DNA of 64,000 nucleotides from Vitrella brassicaformis. Its lineage: Eukaryota > Sar > Vitrellaceae. The stretch spans positions 1 to 64,000 of the forward strand of contig CDMY01000738.1 of the NCBI GenBank assembly GCA_001179505.1, given 5' to 3'. A model generated the notes under the pieces. It was not told the origin of the DNA. It worked only from the letters and a program-made list of their open reading frames with translations, and searched no databases. Positions 11,185-21,995 of the stretch are shown one piece after another; the first letter of the stretch is position 1; each line of letters opens with the position of its first letter. A program made the translations under genes and the position numbers.

Positions 11185-14100
11185 TCACCCCGCCGGCGTA
11201 TTTGTGAAGGTTCCATAAGCGGCCTTCCCATTTGCAGCAGCCGAGGGGCTGTCAGGGTTGAGGAACGGCGACTCCTCGCGGGACGGCGGGCCCAGGAGAG
11301 TGTCGAATGACACCGATCGTGTGTTGGATTTCTGCGTGACGGGGATGGGCGATGAGCGCTCGACGGATGTGCGGACGGCTGTGACGAAGAGGGCTAGGGA
11401 CACCAGAAGCAGCACACAGAGGGCCTTGATCTGCACACACACACACAAAGAGTGGTGGGGGGACTGGCACCACTGGTGTGGTGTGGTGTGGTGTGGTGTG
11501 GCCCGCTGACCGGCGTGACTGTGTCAGGTGAGAAGGGCCACTCCTTTGACCCAAACATGTGCTCCAGCACCTGCACACAACACACCAGGCGTCATATGCC
11601 CGCACCATCCACACACACGGAGACGGTACGTTACGTACCTTCTGGCCATCCATGGTGTGCCCCTCGATGGCCTCCGGGCAGAGCCCCTCGCCGAGCGTCT
11701 CGATCTCGTAGCACCGGCCGGGGATGAACGTCAGCATCAGAGCCTCCAAACCCCACTTGTGAGGCGACACCAAACCTATCACCTGCACAGATGCACAGAC
11801 ACACACGTACGTCCATGGTGATAGAAACCGAGGGGGAGGGAGGGAGGGAGGGAGGGTGGCTGACGGACTTTGAATGCGAGGGGCATTGCGGATGAGCGGA
11901 TGAACCCGCCGCTCCACAGCATCAGCACTGCCTGCTCGTACACACCCAGGGCCCATCCCAGCTGACGCAACACACACGGACACAGAATGGATGGATGGAT
12001 GTGTGTGTGTGTGTGTGTGTGTGGTCGTACGGTGACGTCTTTTGCGATGAATGCGATGCAGATGGTGAGGGCCTCGGCCACGAAGGCCACACACCATGTC
12101 ACCAAGACGAAATAACCAAACCTGACAAACAAGTCACACCCACACACGCGTTGCTCGCTGGTGCCATCATCGTCACTCACTCACCCACCTGTCGGCGTCG
12201 AAGCCGTCCTTGTCCATCTGGAGGGCAAAGTACACCTGCCCACATCCATCCATCAATCCATCCATGCCGAGACACACAAATCCAGCACGACACAAAGAAC
12301 GAGGCCTGTCGATTTCATCCACTTACCAGGCATGCATTGGGGAGGGTGAAGAGCATCAGAGACGGCAGCCGCAGCTAACCCAGCCAGCGACATACACACA
12401 GAGTAGGATGTGCACAAGAACACACAGATGGATGGATGGATGGATGTCTCAGTCAGTCACCGCCAGTGTGGCGACAATATACGTTGTCGGCCGATAGAGA
12501 CGGGCGCGCTGCTCAGCCTGCATCGCATCGAGACATCCACACATACATGCATCACTCCAGATTTCTGTTCCTGTGACCCCTTCCTTCCACGGCATACCAC
12601 GAAGATGCGTCTCTCCTGCTCTATCTGTGGCAACGACATCAGCGCGGCAAAGCCCGTCGCGACCAACGTGAACAGCATCGCACCCTGACAACCACATACC
12701 CACCACACACAGCCGTGTGGCCATCACAAGGTGGGTGCGTCTGTATGGCCATCATTGGGTGTAGATTAATTACCTTGAGGTCGCCCACGGCCTGCAGCTC
12801 TTTCCGTGCGCCGATGCGCCACCACTCAAAGGCCAGCATCAGTTTGACCAGCATCTCCAGGAAGAACCGCACGAAAAAGGCCACCGGGTCGCGACGGAAG
12901 ATGATCCTGACAGGACACCAGCCATCACCCCACACCACACCACAGCACACCCACCACATAATACATACCCACTGATGCATCCCTTTGGTCTGCATGCTCA
13001 CGCGAATCGCCTCATTTGCACGGCCACCTGCCGGCCGTATCCAGTGGGGTAGGCCCCCCTCTTCACCTCGCCCTCGCCCGAATCCGAGTCGCCTTCATTC
13101 CCGAGGAAAAACGACCGCATGGAGCCGCCGAACGGGGAACCATCGGCAGCCAGTGGATGGCGCGGCGAGACTGCAGTGAAGGAGAGGGACGACTCACTCC
13201 TTCCCTGACAGAGAGAGACAAAGGACACGCCACACCACCCAGGTTCTCCCTCCACTCCTCTGTGTGTGGGTGGGGTGCATGGGATGGGGGCGTACGGTCA
13301 TGATGATGCCGATGCCGCTCTCTTCGTCAGGCGGTGTCACAGGCGAGTGCAGCGCTTGCAGGGATGGCAGTGACCTGTTCCTCTCGCGGCGCCTCCAGGT
13401 GCGGAGCAGCCTGTTGGCGCGCAGCAGCAGCTGGTCCTTGGAGTCAGTGCGGATGGGGCAGGGGGGCACGGACAGAGAGGCAGGTGATGCAGACGGCTGG
13501 GAGGGTGGTTTCACGGGCGACTGCAGCGGACGGCTGGGGAAATCCTGAAAGAAACACAGGACGGGAGAAGGTTTTGTTGCCCACCTCTCTGTGTGTGTAT
13601 GGTACATCCATCCTACCTACCCTGTGTATGACGCTGAGGACAAAGTCAGACACGGGGACGTCCTGTGGCGGCTCGTAGCCCAGCTCACGGAAAAACACAG
13701 ACAGACCCCTCGTGCCACCGAAGTACACTGTGCGACCGCCGGCAAGCAGCAGCACCTGACCACACACAACAGACACGCGGCAAAGAGAGAGAGATGTATG
13801 GTATGTGTTTGTCATGTCATGTGTGTATGGGTGGGGGAAAGGCCACTTTGTGCGTTGCGTGCCTTGCCTTGTCGAATGAGTGGAGGAGCTCGCTGCTGGG
13901 CTGGTGTATGGTGCAGAAGACCACCAGGTTCCGCCGCCTCGCCAGGTGGATCACCGAGTGCACCACCTGCAGAGCCGTGAAGCTGTCCAGACCAGATGTG
14001 GGCTCATCCTGACACACACACACACACACACAAAACACACAACACCCATGCATCCGTGGGGGGCGTGTCCATGCTCACTCCCTCTGTCTGTTTATGCGTG

Positions 14101-15129
14101 TGAGTGTCTGAGTGCATCCATTTATCGCACCAGGAAGAGTATCTGCCTGTGTGTGACCATTTCCTTGGCGATGGACACGCGCCGCTTCTCGCCGCCGGAT
14201 ATGCCTCGCGAGAAGTAGTCGCCGATGCGCCGAGAACTGACGTGAGTGAGCCCGAGGTCGCCCTTGACCTTCTCCACCTCCAGCCGACGCTCATACGCAG
14301 GGATCGACGCATCCAGCCTTCACGAAACATACACACACAGGCGTCGGTCTGTCTGCCTGTCTGTGTGCCAACGAACGACCAGGTTCTATTCTTTACCTGA
14401 GGTCAGCGGCGAAGGAGAGCTCCTCGTGCACAGTGAGGCAGCCCACCAGGTGGTCCTCTTGCTCCACATAGGCCGACAGGGACCTCATGCGTGTTGGGGA
14501 GAACATCTCGTTGCCCACGAAGATCTGGCCCTTGAAACGACCCTCTTGCACACGACCGGCCAGCAGGGAGAGAAAAGTCCTGACACACACACACACACAT
14601 ACACACACACACACACACAACGCACACAGATAGAGATGCACAACCCAGTGATGCCTGTCCGTTGGCCGTGTTGGTGCCCTGTGCGTGGCGGTGCTGACGT
14701 TTTGCCTGCTCCGCTTGGCCCCAAGCTGCGGGCAGACCAGACACATACATACCCCCACACACACATACAGATGGATTTCCACAGGTGCAGATGTCCTTTG
14801 AACGAACAAAGGAACTGATTCATGGGTGTACATTGCGAGTGTTTCTCCCGGCAGCAGCTCCCCCTGCAGCCCCTCAAGGATCACCAGACCCGGGTCAGAT
14901 GCGCGGCGAGATCTGCATCAGCACAGGGACCAAACACTCACACACACACGGAGATCTGGCAAGATTCCTGTGCAGAATGGTGTTGTGCAGTGTGCCTGAC
15001 CCGTCCACTCACCCGACGAGGCTGTATCTCTGTATGTCCCATCGGACGGAGTGCCCCGCCGCCCGTGAGGGCCATTCAAAGGCCCAGCCATCGGTCGCGG
15101 CGGGCGTGCGAGCGTCGCCCATCACCATG
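11185..15129 (-). CDS. ABCG (White/BCRP-type) half-transporter
   Basis: ATP-driven half-transporter of the G subfamily, nucleotide-binding domain first, membrane domain second; it would work as a dimer. About 15 exons; start chosen at 15129 (MVMGDARTP). Splicing across 14832/14735 and 14712/14579 restores a perfect Walker [17 protein letters not shown]. Also visible are the signature [12 protein letters not shown], a Walker B followed by DEPTSGLDS, and the H-loop segment [16 protein letters not shown] Ser/Pro-rich linker ([16 protein letters not shown]) joins the ATPase to the membrane half, where several hydrophobic segments are spread over small exons ([52 protein letters not shown]). The last exon ends TPAG-stop at 11185. 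Substrate cannot be read from sequence. It is divergent with the PRPP-synthetase-like gene, 154 bp apart. Confidence 0.9.
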
Positions 15130-15283
15130 CAGCACGATGAACGTTGATTCGATGATTTCTCCTCGTTCACAGTTGCGAGCTTAGGCTGCGAGCTCAGAGA
15201 TCTGAGCCGAAAAGGGTGCCATTGGTTCTGAGGTGCGGCAGTCAGAGGCGTTTGGTCGAGCAGGAGCATCCACGCAAGTCGTG
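15130..15283. promoter_or_regulatory. Shared divergent upstream region (ABCG / PRPP-synthetase-like)
   Basis: Only 154 bp separate the two start codons. The octamer TGCGAGCT occurs twice (15174-15181, followed by T, and 15187-15194). The same octamer occurs in the 20.8-kb divergent region and, as its reverse complement, upstream of family 1 copies 1 and 2. No TATA box is obvious. Confidence 0.5.
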
Positions 15284-17196
15284 ATGGATCCGCCTGCAGA
15301 AGGTCCTCCCACGATTCGTCTGCAGAGCGAGTCGAGGACGCCCGTGGACAGATCTTCGTCCGCATCGCTCGGGATGCCGTCCCCTTCAGGAGGACCAAAC
15401 AGCGCCGGCAAACAGGTCTGTCGAAGGAAGGCCAATAGAGGGAGGACTCATAGACTCATATAATTCGCATGTGTGTGTGCTCTCATCAGACCCAGCGCGT
15501 TGTGTTTGCTTGCCCAGAGTTTGAGGATCTGGCTGACGAGCTCGTCACCATGAACCCCTGCTTCGTCAAAGGTCAGTGAGTGCAGTGCATCTGCATCAGG
15601 GACAGCCCAGCAGACGCACGCACACATGCTGGTGGAAGTGTAATGTGTGCAATGTGTGCAATGTGTGCGTGTGTGTGTGTGTGTGTGGGCCAACCACCCA
15701 TGGATGGCTTCAGGCAAGATAACCTGGGGCAGGTTTGAGGACGGCTTCCCCAACATCTCGGTGCAGGACTGGCACTGCCACCTCCGCGGCAAACACGTCA
15801 TATTCCTCGCAAGCTTCATGCTCGAACACGTCAAGACCTCCATTTTCGACCAGGTGTGTGCCATTTCTGCACCGCACCCACCAGACAGAGTGACGGACTC
15901 TTTTGAATCCTTTCGCGCCCTGATTGATTTGATTGTGTGTATCTGTCCGTATCTGTTGGACAGATCTCTGTGATATATTCGGTGCCCCGGAGCTTCGCCA
16001 AGTCCCTCACCGTGTTTCTGCCCTATTTCCCCACAGGCACCATGGAACGGTCAGCCAGCCGCTCAGCCACATATCATTCACACACAAACAAACAAAGAGA
16101 CCACTGACTGTATGTGTCTGTCCTCTCTTGATTGGTTCATTCATTCATCCAGTGTGGAGAAGGAGGGGCAGATAGCGACGGCCAAGACGCTGGCTCGCAT
16201 CCTCTCAGCCACACCCAAGTGTCACGGTACCGGGCCGGCCCAGTGGGTGTTCTTCGACATCCACGCGCTGCAGCAGAGGTTCTACTTCGGCGACGAGATC
16301 ATTCCTGTCCTGCTCACGGCCATTCCCCTCTTCAAAGACGCCATCGCGCATCAAAGCGGTGAGGCGCGCAAACACGCCCGCACACACACACACGCGGCAC
16401 TTCTGGTCTTCGTGTCTGGGTGTGTGTGGGTGTGGGTGTTGGGGGGGATTGCTCAGATGTGGCGATAGCGTTTCCCGATGAGGGCGCGCGAAAGCGGTTC
16501 GGTCGTCAGTTCGACGACGAGCATTACGAGCTGATAACGTGCAGCAAGGTGCGCAACGGCGACAAGCGGATGGTCAAGATCACTGAGGGCGACCCCACCG
16601 GCAAGAACGTCTACATCGTCGACGACCTGGTGAGCAATCCATCCATTCGTCCAGCCATGGATTGGATGGGTGGACGTGTGTGAGTCCATGGCTGTGAATG
16701 TGTGTGTGATTAGGTCAAGACGGGCGGGACATTGATTCAGTGCAAGAAGGCACTGTTTGAGGCGGGGGCAGCGTCTGTCAGCGCATTTGTCACCCATGGG
16801 GTCTTCCCACAAGTCAGTCGACACACACAGACACATGGACACAGAGAGACACAGAGAGAGCCCTGTAGGTGGTGCATGCTGCTGCTGCTGCTGCTGTGTG
16901 GGTGTGTTCATCCACAGGAGTCGTGGAAGCGGTTTGTGCCGTCGGCTGCTACTGCTGGTGGTGGTGGCAACGGCGAGGAGAAGAGCTTCAAGGACTTCTT
17001 CGTCACCGACAGCTGCCCCATGGTACACACACACACTCACATACACACACACAGAGAGAGAGAGAGGGGTGTGTGTGTGTGTGTGTGTCAGATGTCGAAG
17101 ATTCTCGCGTCGACGCCGCCCTTTCGCGTACTGTCGCTGGCACCGGCGATATACAACTTCCTCAAGTTTGAGGACAGCACCAAGTTCTTCGGGTGA
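15284..17196 (+). CDS. Ribose-phosphate pyrophosphokinase-like protein (PRPP synthetase, plant PRS3/4 type)
   Basis: PRPP synthetase transfers pyrophosphate from ATP to ribose 5-phosphate for nucleotide, His and Trp synthesis. Nine exons join in frame from MDPPAEGPPT (15284). The core matches the plant class without strict phosphate control: GKITWGRFEDGFPN, RGKHVIFLASFM, LPYFPTGTMER, VFFDIHALQQRFYFGD, IAFPDEGARKRF, KVRNGDKRMVKI, then the PRPP-binding loop VYIVDDLVKTGGTLIQC and SAFVTHGVFPQ...ESWKRF...FFVTDSCP. A low-complexity Gly/Ala insert (AATAGGGGNGEEK) sits between ESWKRF and FFVTDSCP, at an exon start. The final exon ends FEDSTKFFG-stop. The N-terminal 44 residues are Ser/Pro-rich and may be a targeting or disordered extension. 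A catalytically altered PRS-like paralogue cannot be excluded. Confidence 0.88.
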
Positions 17197-17567
17197 TGCA
17201 ATGCATGTGGGTGGGTCGGTTCTCGTGAGTGACGTCCTGTGTTTCTGTATAGTTTGTGTCCGTGGTAGTTGGTGTCTGCATGGACGGACGCTTTATCCAT
17301 CCATCCGTCCATCTGTCCATCTGTGTGGATGGATGTTGTGTCGCGAGTTGTGTTGTGTTGTTGTTGTGTTAGGTGATAGCTCGTGTGCTGTGTGTGTCGG
17401 TCGTGTGGATGAGAGAGACAAACCATTAATCCTTCATTCACCTCACCCGGCCGTTCGTTCATTAACAAGCCTGCATCCCGTCGAATTGATTCCCCTCTGT
17501 CTGCTGTGACCGTCTCTGTCTTTTGTGTGTGCGCATGGTGTCTGTCCGTTGTGCTATGACGCAGGCG

Positions 17568-17622
17568 CCCCGGACGTGTGTTGGGTGCAATCTGTGGACG
17601 GATTGCACGACGCAAGTCCGGG
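17568..17622. other. Long imperfect hairpin, possible structured RNA
   Basis: The outer stem CCCGGAC/GTCCGGG continues through a 6-pair middle section (two G-U pairs), a GG bulge, then a perfect 8-bp stem GTGCAATC/GATTGCAC closed by an 8-nt loop. About 21 pairs in 55 nt. It could be a 3' UTR or terminator element, or a small RNA precursor; the sequence alone does not decide. Confidence 0.6.
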
Positions 17623-18710
17623 AAAGACACGTCACAGCACAAGTGGACATCCACGCAGACACGCACACTTTGCGGCCGGCCAGCCACGAGCCAGATGTGT
17701 GTATGTGCTTGGTTGACAAAAGGAAAAGTACCGCGAGAAATAGGCCAAAAACAACCGTATGACGACAAATCTCTCTCTCTCTCTCTCTCTCTGGGCTAGC
17801 TACCATCCGTACCATCTCACATGGGAATCAGCCAGTCAGTCAGTCGTGTGTCCATATCATTCCTGCAGCGAGCGACTCGGGAGAAGCCAAGAGCCCAGGC
17901 CAGCAGTGATTGAGTACGATGGATCGAGCTAGATATAAAGGAGCCGTTCATTCAACCAATTACCGTAAATACACACACACATACGCACGCACACACACGC
18001 ACACGCGGCTGTCGGCTGACTAGGCCTATACACCTACACTTACACACGAGCATGCGCTCGTTCACACACGAGAGCAGTCTCTCCTGCTTTGGTGCGATGT
18101 GTGTGTACCGTGTTGTGTTGTGTTGTGTGTGGCGCGGTGGGTCGGAAGAGCGCAAAACTGACAGACAGATGGTCGGATGGAAGCGGCCAAAGCACAAAAA
18201 CATGCGCGCACACGACACACAACACGCGACAGCGATTGCCCTCCCTCCCTCCCTCCCATGGGTGCGATGTAAGTATGTAATGTCTGAATTGTGCGTGCGA
18301 TGGGCTCTCGTGATGAGAACAGAACAGAAGATTCATTCGCCTCTCTCTCTCCTCTCTCTCTTGCCAGCAATCGCCGTACCGTACGATATTCGCAACTGAC
18401 CGGAAAAAGGCCCATAGAACACAACACGCCTGCCTCATTGATTCATTCATCCAGTCAGTGCATATGTGTTTTGTTGGTGTACATACATGGGTGTAGGCAA
18501 TGTATGTATCAGCCAGCCAGCCATTCAGTCACCCTATACCACCATGACAAACATGCAGACACATGTCATGTATGTGACAGTGAGAGAGGGGAGGAACGTC
18601 CACCGCACGCATAGCCATGCAGACACAGTGCAAGCGAAGCCATATGTCCCTTTGTCGTCCCTTTCTGGCTGTGGCTGTGGCTGTGGCTGTGCTGTGTGGA
18701 CAGGCGGCTG

Positions 18711-18800
18711 GTGCCAGTTGTCGAGCCGCCCGCCACGACTGACCGAAGCTCATGCGCGTGAGATTCGGTCAAGAGTGACCCGAAGCTCTGCAACTGGCGC
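18711..18800. other. 90-nt two-tier stem-loop, possible structured RNA
   Basis: Outer stem GTGCCAGTTG (18711-18720) with CAACTGGCGC (18791-18800), then GAGC/GCTC across a 2x2 internal loop. Inside sits an 11-bp hairpin at 18741-18770: GACCGAA/TTCGGTC plus CTCA/TGAG with a TGCGCG loop. Independent nested stems in one 90-base stretch argue for a selected fold or an inverted-repeat element. Confidence 0.55.
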
Positions 18801-18879
18801 TAGCACACCGACACAGCATCGGACACCATCAAGTGATGCGCTCTCTGATCCCTCCCTCTTAGGCAGTGCCGTCTCTTGG

Positions 18880-18998
18880 CATGTCCGTTGATGCCTCCTG
18901 CGTCTCACCGCGTCTCGGCACGCAGCAGCAGATCACTTCGGTGTATGATCGTTAGCGACGTGCCGAGAGACAAGGACAGGAGGCATCAACAAGACATG
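18880..18998. other. 119-nt inverted repeat / long hairpin
   Basis: The arms at 18880-18900 and 18977-18998 pair almost completely (GATGCCTCCTG with CAGGAGGCATC at the core). A second arm pair follows, TCTCGGCACG (18913-18922) with CGTGCCGAGA (18959-18968), then GATCA (18931-18935) with TGATC (18946-18950). It lies about 210 bp beyond the stop of the minus-strand surface-protein gene, so it could be in its 3' UTR. A foldback or MITE-like element or small-RNA precursor are alternatives. Confidence 0.65.
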
Positions 18999-19207
18999 AT
19001 CACCACAACAGCAGTGGGTAGGCTCTGGCGCGACCCAGCTGTGAGTGACCTTCCTCCCCCCTCTCTCTCGACATAGCACACAGCACAACACAGGGCAACA
19101 CAACACATGACATGCAATCACACGCAATGCATCCATGGACACATACACGCACACGCATATATCTTATGGGTGGATGCGACAGTGCTCTCTTCTCATCAGT
19201 TTCGCGT

Positions 19208-19929
19208 TCAGAGAGCCACAAGGACCAGCAGCAGGGCAGGCACCGCTGCCACGACAGACCACGCCGCGGACGCACCTGCACACGGCACACACAGAGACAC
19301 ACACAAAGATTGATGCAACATGACTGCCGCAGACTCCCCCCCGCCCTGTCTGTCTGTGTGTGTGTGTTCACCTGATTCGACGCGTTGGTCCAGGCCCTCC
19401 ACCGACAGCTGCTGCGCCCTCACGCCGTCGCCCGCCAGTGAGCTGGGGATTAAACCGTTCGGACCCAAGTCGCCTGCACACATTACCAAGACCACAAGAG
19501 CACACATAAAGGTCAGTTGCTGACGTGCCGACGGTTCAATGACAGAGCCCACCTGCGATAGTGTCGTCGGGCGGGGCCGTCGTCACATCTGCAGGCCGAC
19601 AGACAGACAGACAGACAGACAGACATCCTCACCCACAGATAAGCGTCGTCTGTCCATCACTGACCTTCTTCGGTCACGAGAATGTCATTCTGCTCCACCG
19701 GCGGCAGCAGCAGCCCCGAACCAGAAGACGCGAACCCCTCCGCAGTGTCGTCATCATCATCGCTTTCAGGAGGCGCCTCGACCTGCTGCCCAATGGCGCC
19801 TACGGTCGTCTCGTCATCATCGCCACCGTCCCCTCCCTCCAGGTAAGGAGACGTGTCGTATGTGGGCACCGATGCCGAATCCACCGCATCCGAGGGCGGC
19901 GGGACGCGGTAGTAGTCCTCGGGGTTCCA

Positions 19930-19963
<34 letters not shown>

Positions 19964-20723
19964 ACATCAGTGCCGCCTCCGGGAGTGTGGTCGACCGACA
20001 CGGCGGATGACGGGGATGGGGCGGAGGGGACCTCGCGGTTGTAGGGGGACGATGGCCGGGAGGGGGAGGGGTGAGCAGGCGTGTGGCTGACCGGCTGATC
20101 AGATGCAGACAGACAGGCAGACACAGATGGATAGATCCCCACGGCAGGCGTTTCTCTCGCCATCGCGTCACTCACCTGGTGGTCGACGTGTGTGGGCGTC
20201 GGGACCGGGTGGTACCCACCACTGACACCGCCCCCATAGCCATAGCCATAACCGCCCCCATAGCCATAGCCATAGCCATAGTCGTAGCCACCGTGCCGCT
20301 TGTGGTGTTTGCTGTGGCTGTAGGACGGGGAGTGGCTCCGACGCCCGTGACGGCGGTGGTAGTACCCCTTCAGCTGCCGACCTGCACACACATCACACAG
20401 CACACAGCACACAGCACACAGCACACAGCACACACAGCCAGCAGTCATGTCATGTCATGTCATGTGCCTGGGTCGGTGCTGAAGATTCGTCTCCTCCCTC
20501 CCTGACCTCGCTCCACTTCCTGACCGTCAGTCTCCGTGGTGGCAGAGATCTCGGCGAGGGCGGTCGTCAGGTGCCTGAGGAGCACACATACACACACCCC
20601 ACGGACGTGTTTGCGCCACCCCCTCACCCGGTGCAGCCTTGTCCTCCCCCTAAGACTTTTGGATGAAACCTACCCGCAGAGCAAGATGGCGAGCAGAACA
20701 ACTGGCCCAGGTACCACTGCCAT
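19208..20723 (-). CDS. Secreted, Asp-rich / Gly-Tyr-rich protein, probably GPI-anchored
   Basis: No known family recognised. Exons join in frame from a start at 20723. The first encodes MAVVPGPVVLLAILLCG, a clear signal peptide, spliced to HLTTALAEISATTE. Then come a basic His/Arg/Lys stretch (YYHRRHGRRSHS), a Gly-Tyr repeat block (YGYGYGYGGGYGYGYGGG), a Pro/Ser-rich section, a run of about ten Asp encoded by GAC codons (19933-19962), a further acidic block (PPESDDDDDTAEGF), a short exon (DVTTAPPDDTI) and an exon ending QLSVEGLDQRVESG. The last exon is GASAAWS followed by a hydrophobic tail VVAAVPALLLVLVAL-stop with no charged residue after it, as expected of a GPI-addition signal. A cell-wall or surface, possibly cation-binding, role is inference. 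Divergent with the lipocalin gene. Confidence 0.75.
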
Positions 20724-20852
20724 CGTGTACACGAGGGGAGAGAGAGAAAGAGAAGAGGGCGCAGTTCCAGATTTGCGAGCTTGATGTCATTTCAGCTTTT
20801 GGCGTTAACGCATTTCAGCTGCACGATACCACGACTCCGGAGCGCTGCAGGA
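20724..20852. promoter_or_regulatory. Shared divergent upstream region (surface protein / lipocalin)
   Basis: 129 bp separate the two start codons. It holds a purine-rich run (gagagagagaaagagaag) and TGCGAGCTT at 20774-20782, the motif also found between ABCG and the PRPP-synthetase-like gene. The two genes both encode secreted proteins, so co-regulation is plausible. Confidence 0.5.
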
Positions 20853-21995
20853 ATGACGAGGCGTTGGTTGTTTGTTGTAATCGTGGGGCTGGTGGCTGCT
20901 GCCGGTCAGGAGCCGGTGAAGAAGAAGCCGGTGGCGCCAAAGTTAGCAGTGGACCCTGAGGGCCTCGTCGGCACATGGTGAGTGAGGGACCACACGGAGT
21001 CCCGATGGATGGATGTTGGTGGATGGGCTGCATTCTTTGCTGCATCCGTGTGTGTGTTTGTAGGTATCTGATGTACACCAGCCTCACCGAAGTGGCGCTC
21101 GGCCGACCGACCGAATGCGTCGTCACGGGTACGGTACACATCGCACCACACACAACACCACGCACAGACTCACAGACTCCGATGGATGGATCTCCCTCGT
21201 GTGTGTGTTCTCTCCTCATCTCTCTCTCTCTCTTGGATGAGCAGAGGTCACGAAGCGCCCCGGTGCTAAGGTAGCGCTGGACATTTCGAGCACCGGCTCC
21301 CGGGACGGCAAGTACCAGACCGACAAGGGCGTCTTCATCTCGACGGACCCCAAAGACACATCCAAGTGGAAGTAAGTGTGTGTGCCGACGTCCGTTGATC
21401 GGCATCAATTTGCTTCTTGGTGTGTCAATGTGTGTGTCTGTCTGTCTGTCTGTCTGTGTGCAGGCTCCAATATGACTTGGCTACCAAGAGCCCCGCACTG
21501 GACATGGAGATGCTGTACCTGGGAAAGAAGGACAAGAAGGTAGGGTAAGAGAGCCGATGAATGAACCAAAAGCTACACACACGCAGCCAGCCAGCCAGTG
21601 AAGGCAGGAATGAATGGACGAGCGACGCCTCTGTGTGTGTGTGTGTGTGTGTGTGTGTCAGGGCGCCTACGATTCTATTGTGATAGCCGATCCGTCCCGG
21701 GCGCAGTTCCACATCGCCGCACGAGATTGGAAGAAATTCGCCGATGCCAGCTACGAAGATGTATGTAACCAGTGCGCTGCGCACGACCCGACCTCCACAC
21801 ATCGGCTGGACTGGCTGCCGCCCATGGATATGTGTGTGTGTGATGTGCATTCGATTGGCGCAGGTGTTGAAAGAGGCGAAAAAGTATGGCATCGGCGGCA
21901 CCCTCAACGCCTTGGTGTCCGTGACCCAGGGGGGCCCTTGCAAGACGACACGCAGCCTCCTCTCAGGCGTTGAAGAGCCCACCATATACACCTAG
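20853..21995 (+). CDS. Secreted lipocalin
   Basis: Lipocalins are small beta-barrel carriers of hydrophobic ligands. Six exons join cleanly (20853-20977, 21064-21128, 21245-21372, about 21464-21540, about 21661-21761, 21864-21995). The signal peptide is MTRRWLFVVIVGLVAAAGQ. The first lipocalin signature is GLVGTWYLMYTS (G-x-W-Y, split across intron 1). The C-terminal half shows the typical YDSIVIADPSRAQFHIAARD strand pair with the conserved Arg, then a helix (YEDVLKEAKKYGIGG) and a late Cys (TQGGPCK), as in the bacterial Blc / apolipoprotein D branch. An early Cys (PTECVV) may pair with it. Plants and algae use related proteins against lipid peroxidation; the ligand here is unknown. Confidence 0.78.

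Larger units (their letters stand above)
17197..19207. other. Convergent intergenic region with three strong stem-loops
   Basis: Lies between the stops of the PRPP-synthetase-like gene (+) and the acidic surface protein (-). No protein gene recognised. Contents: long inverted repeats listed separately (17568-17622, 18711-18800, 18880-18998), a (TC)n run near 17769-17792 and (AC)/(TG)-rich tracts. Confidence 0.6.

Noticed and set aside
11990-12025. (TG)n stretches as Z-DNA or recombination hot spots
   Set aside because: Most fall exactly at intron 3' ends, so splicing is the simpler explanation.
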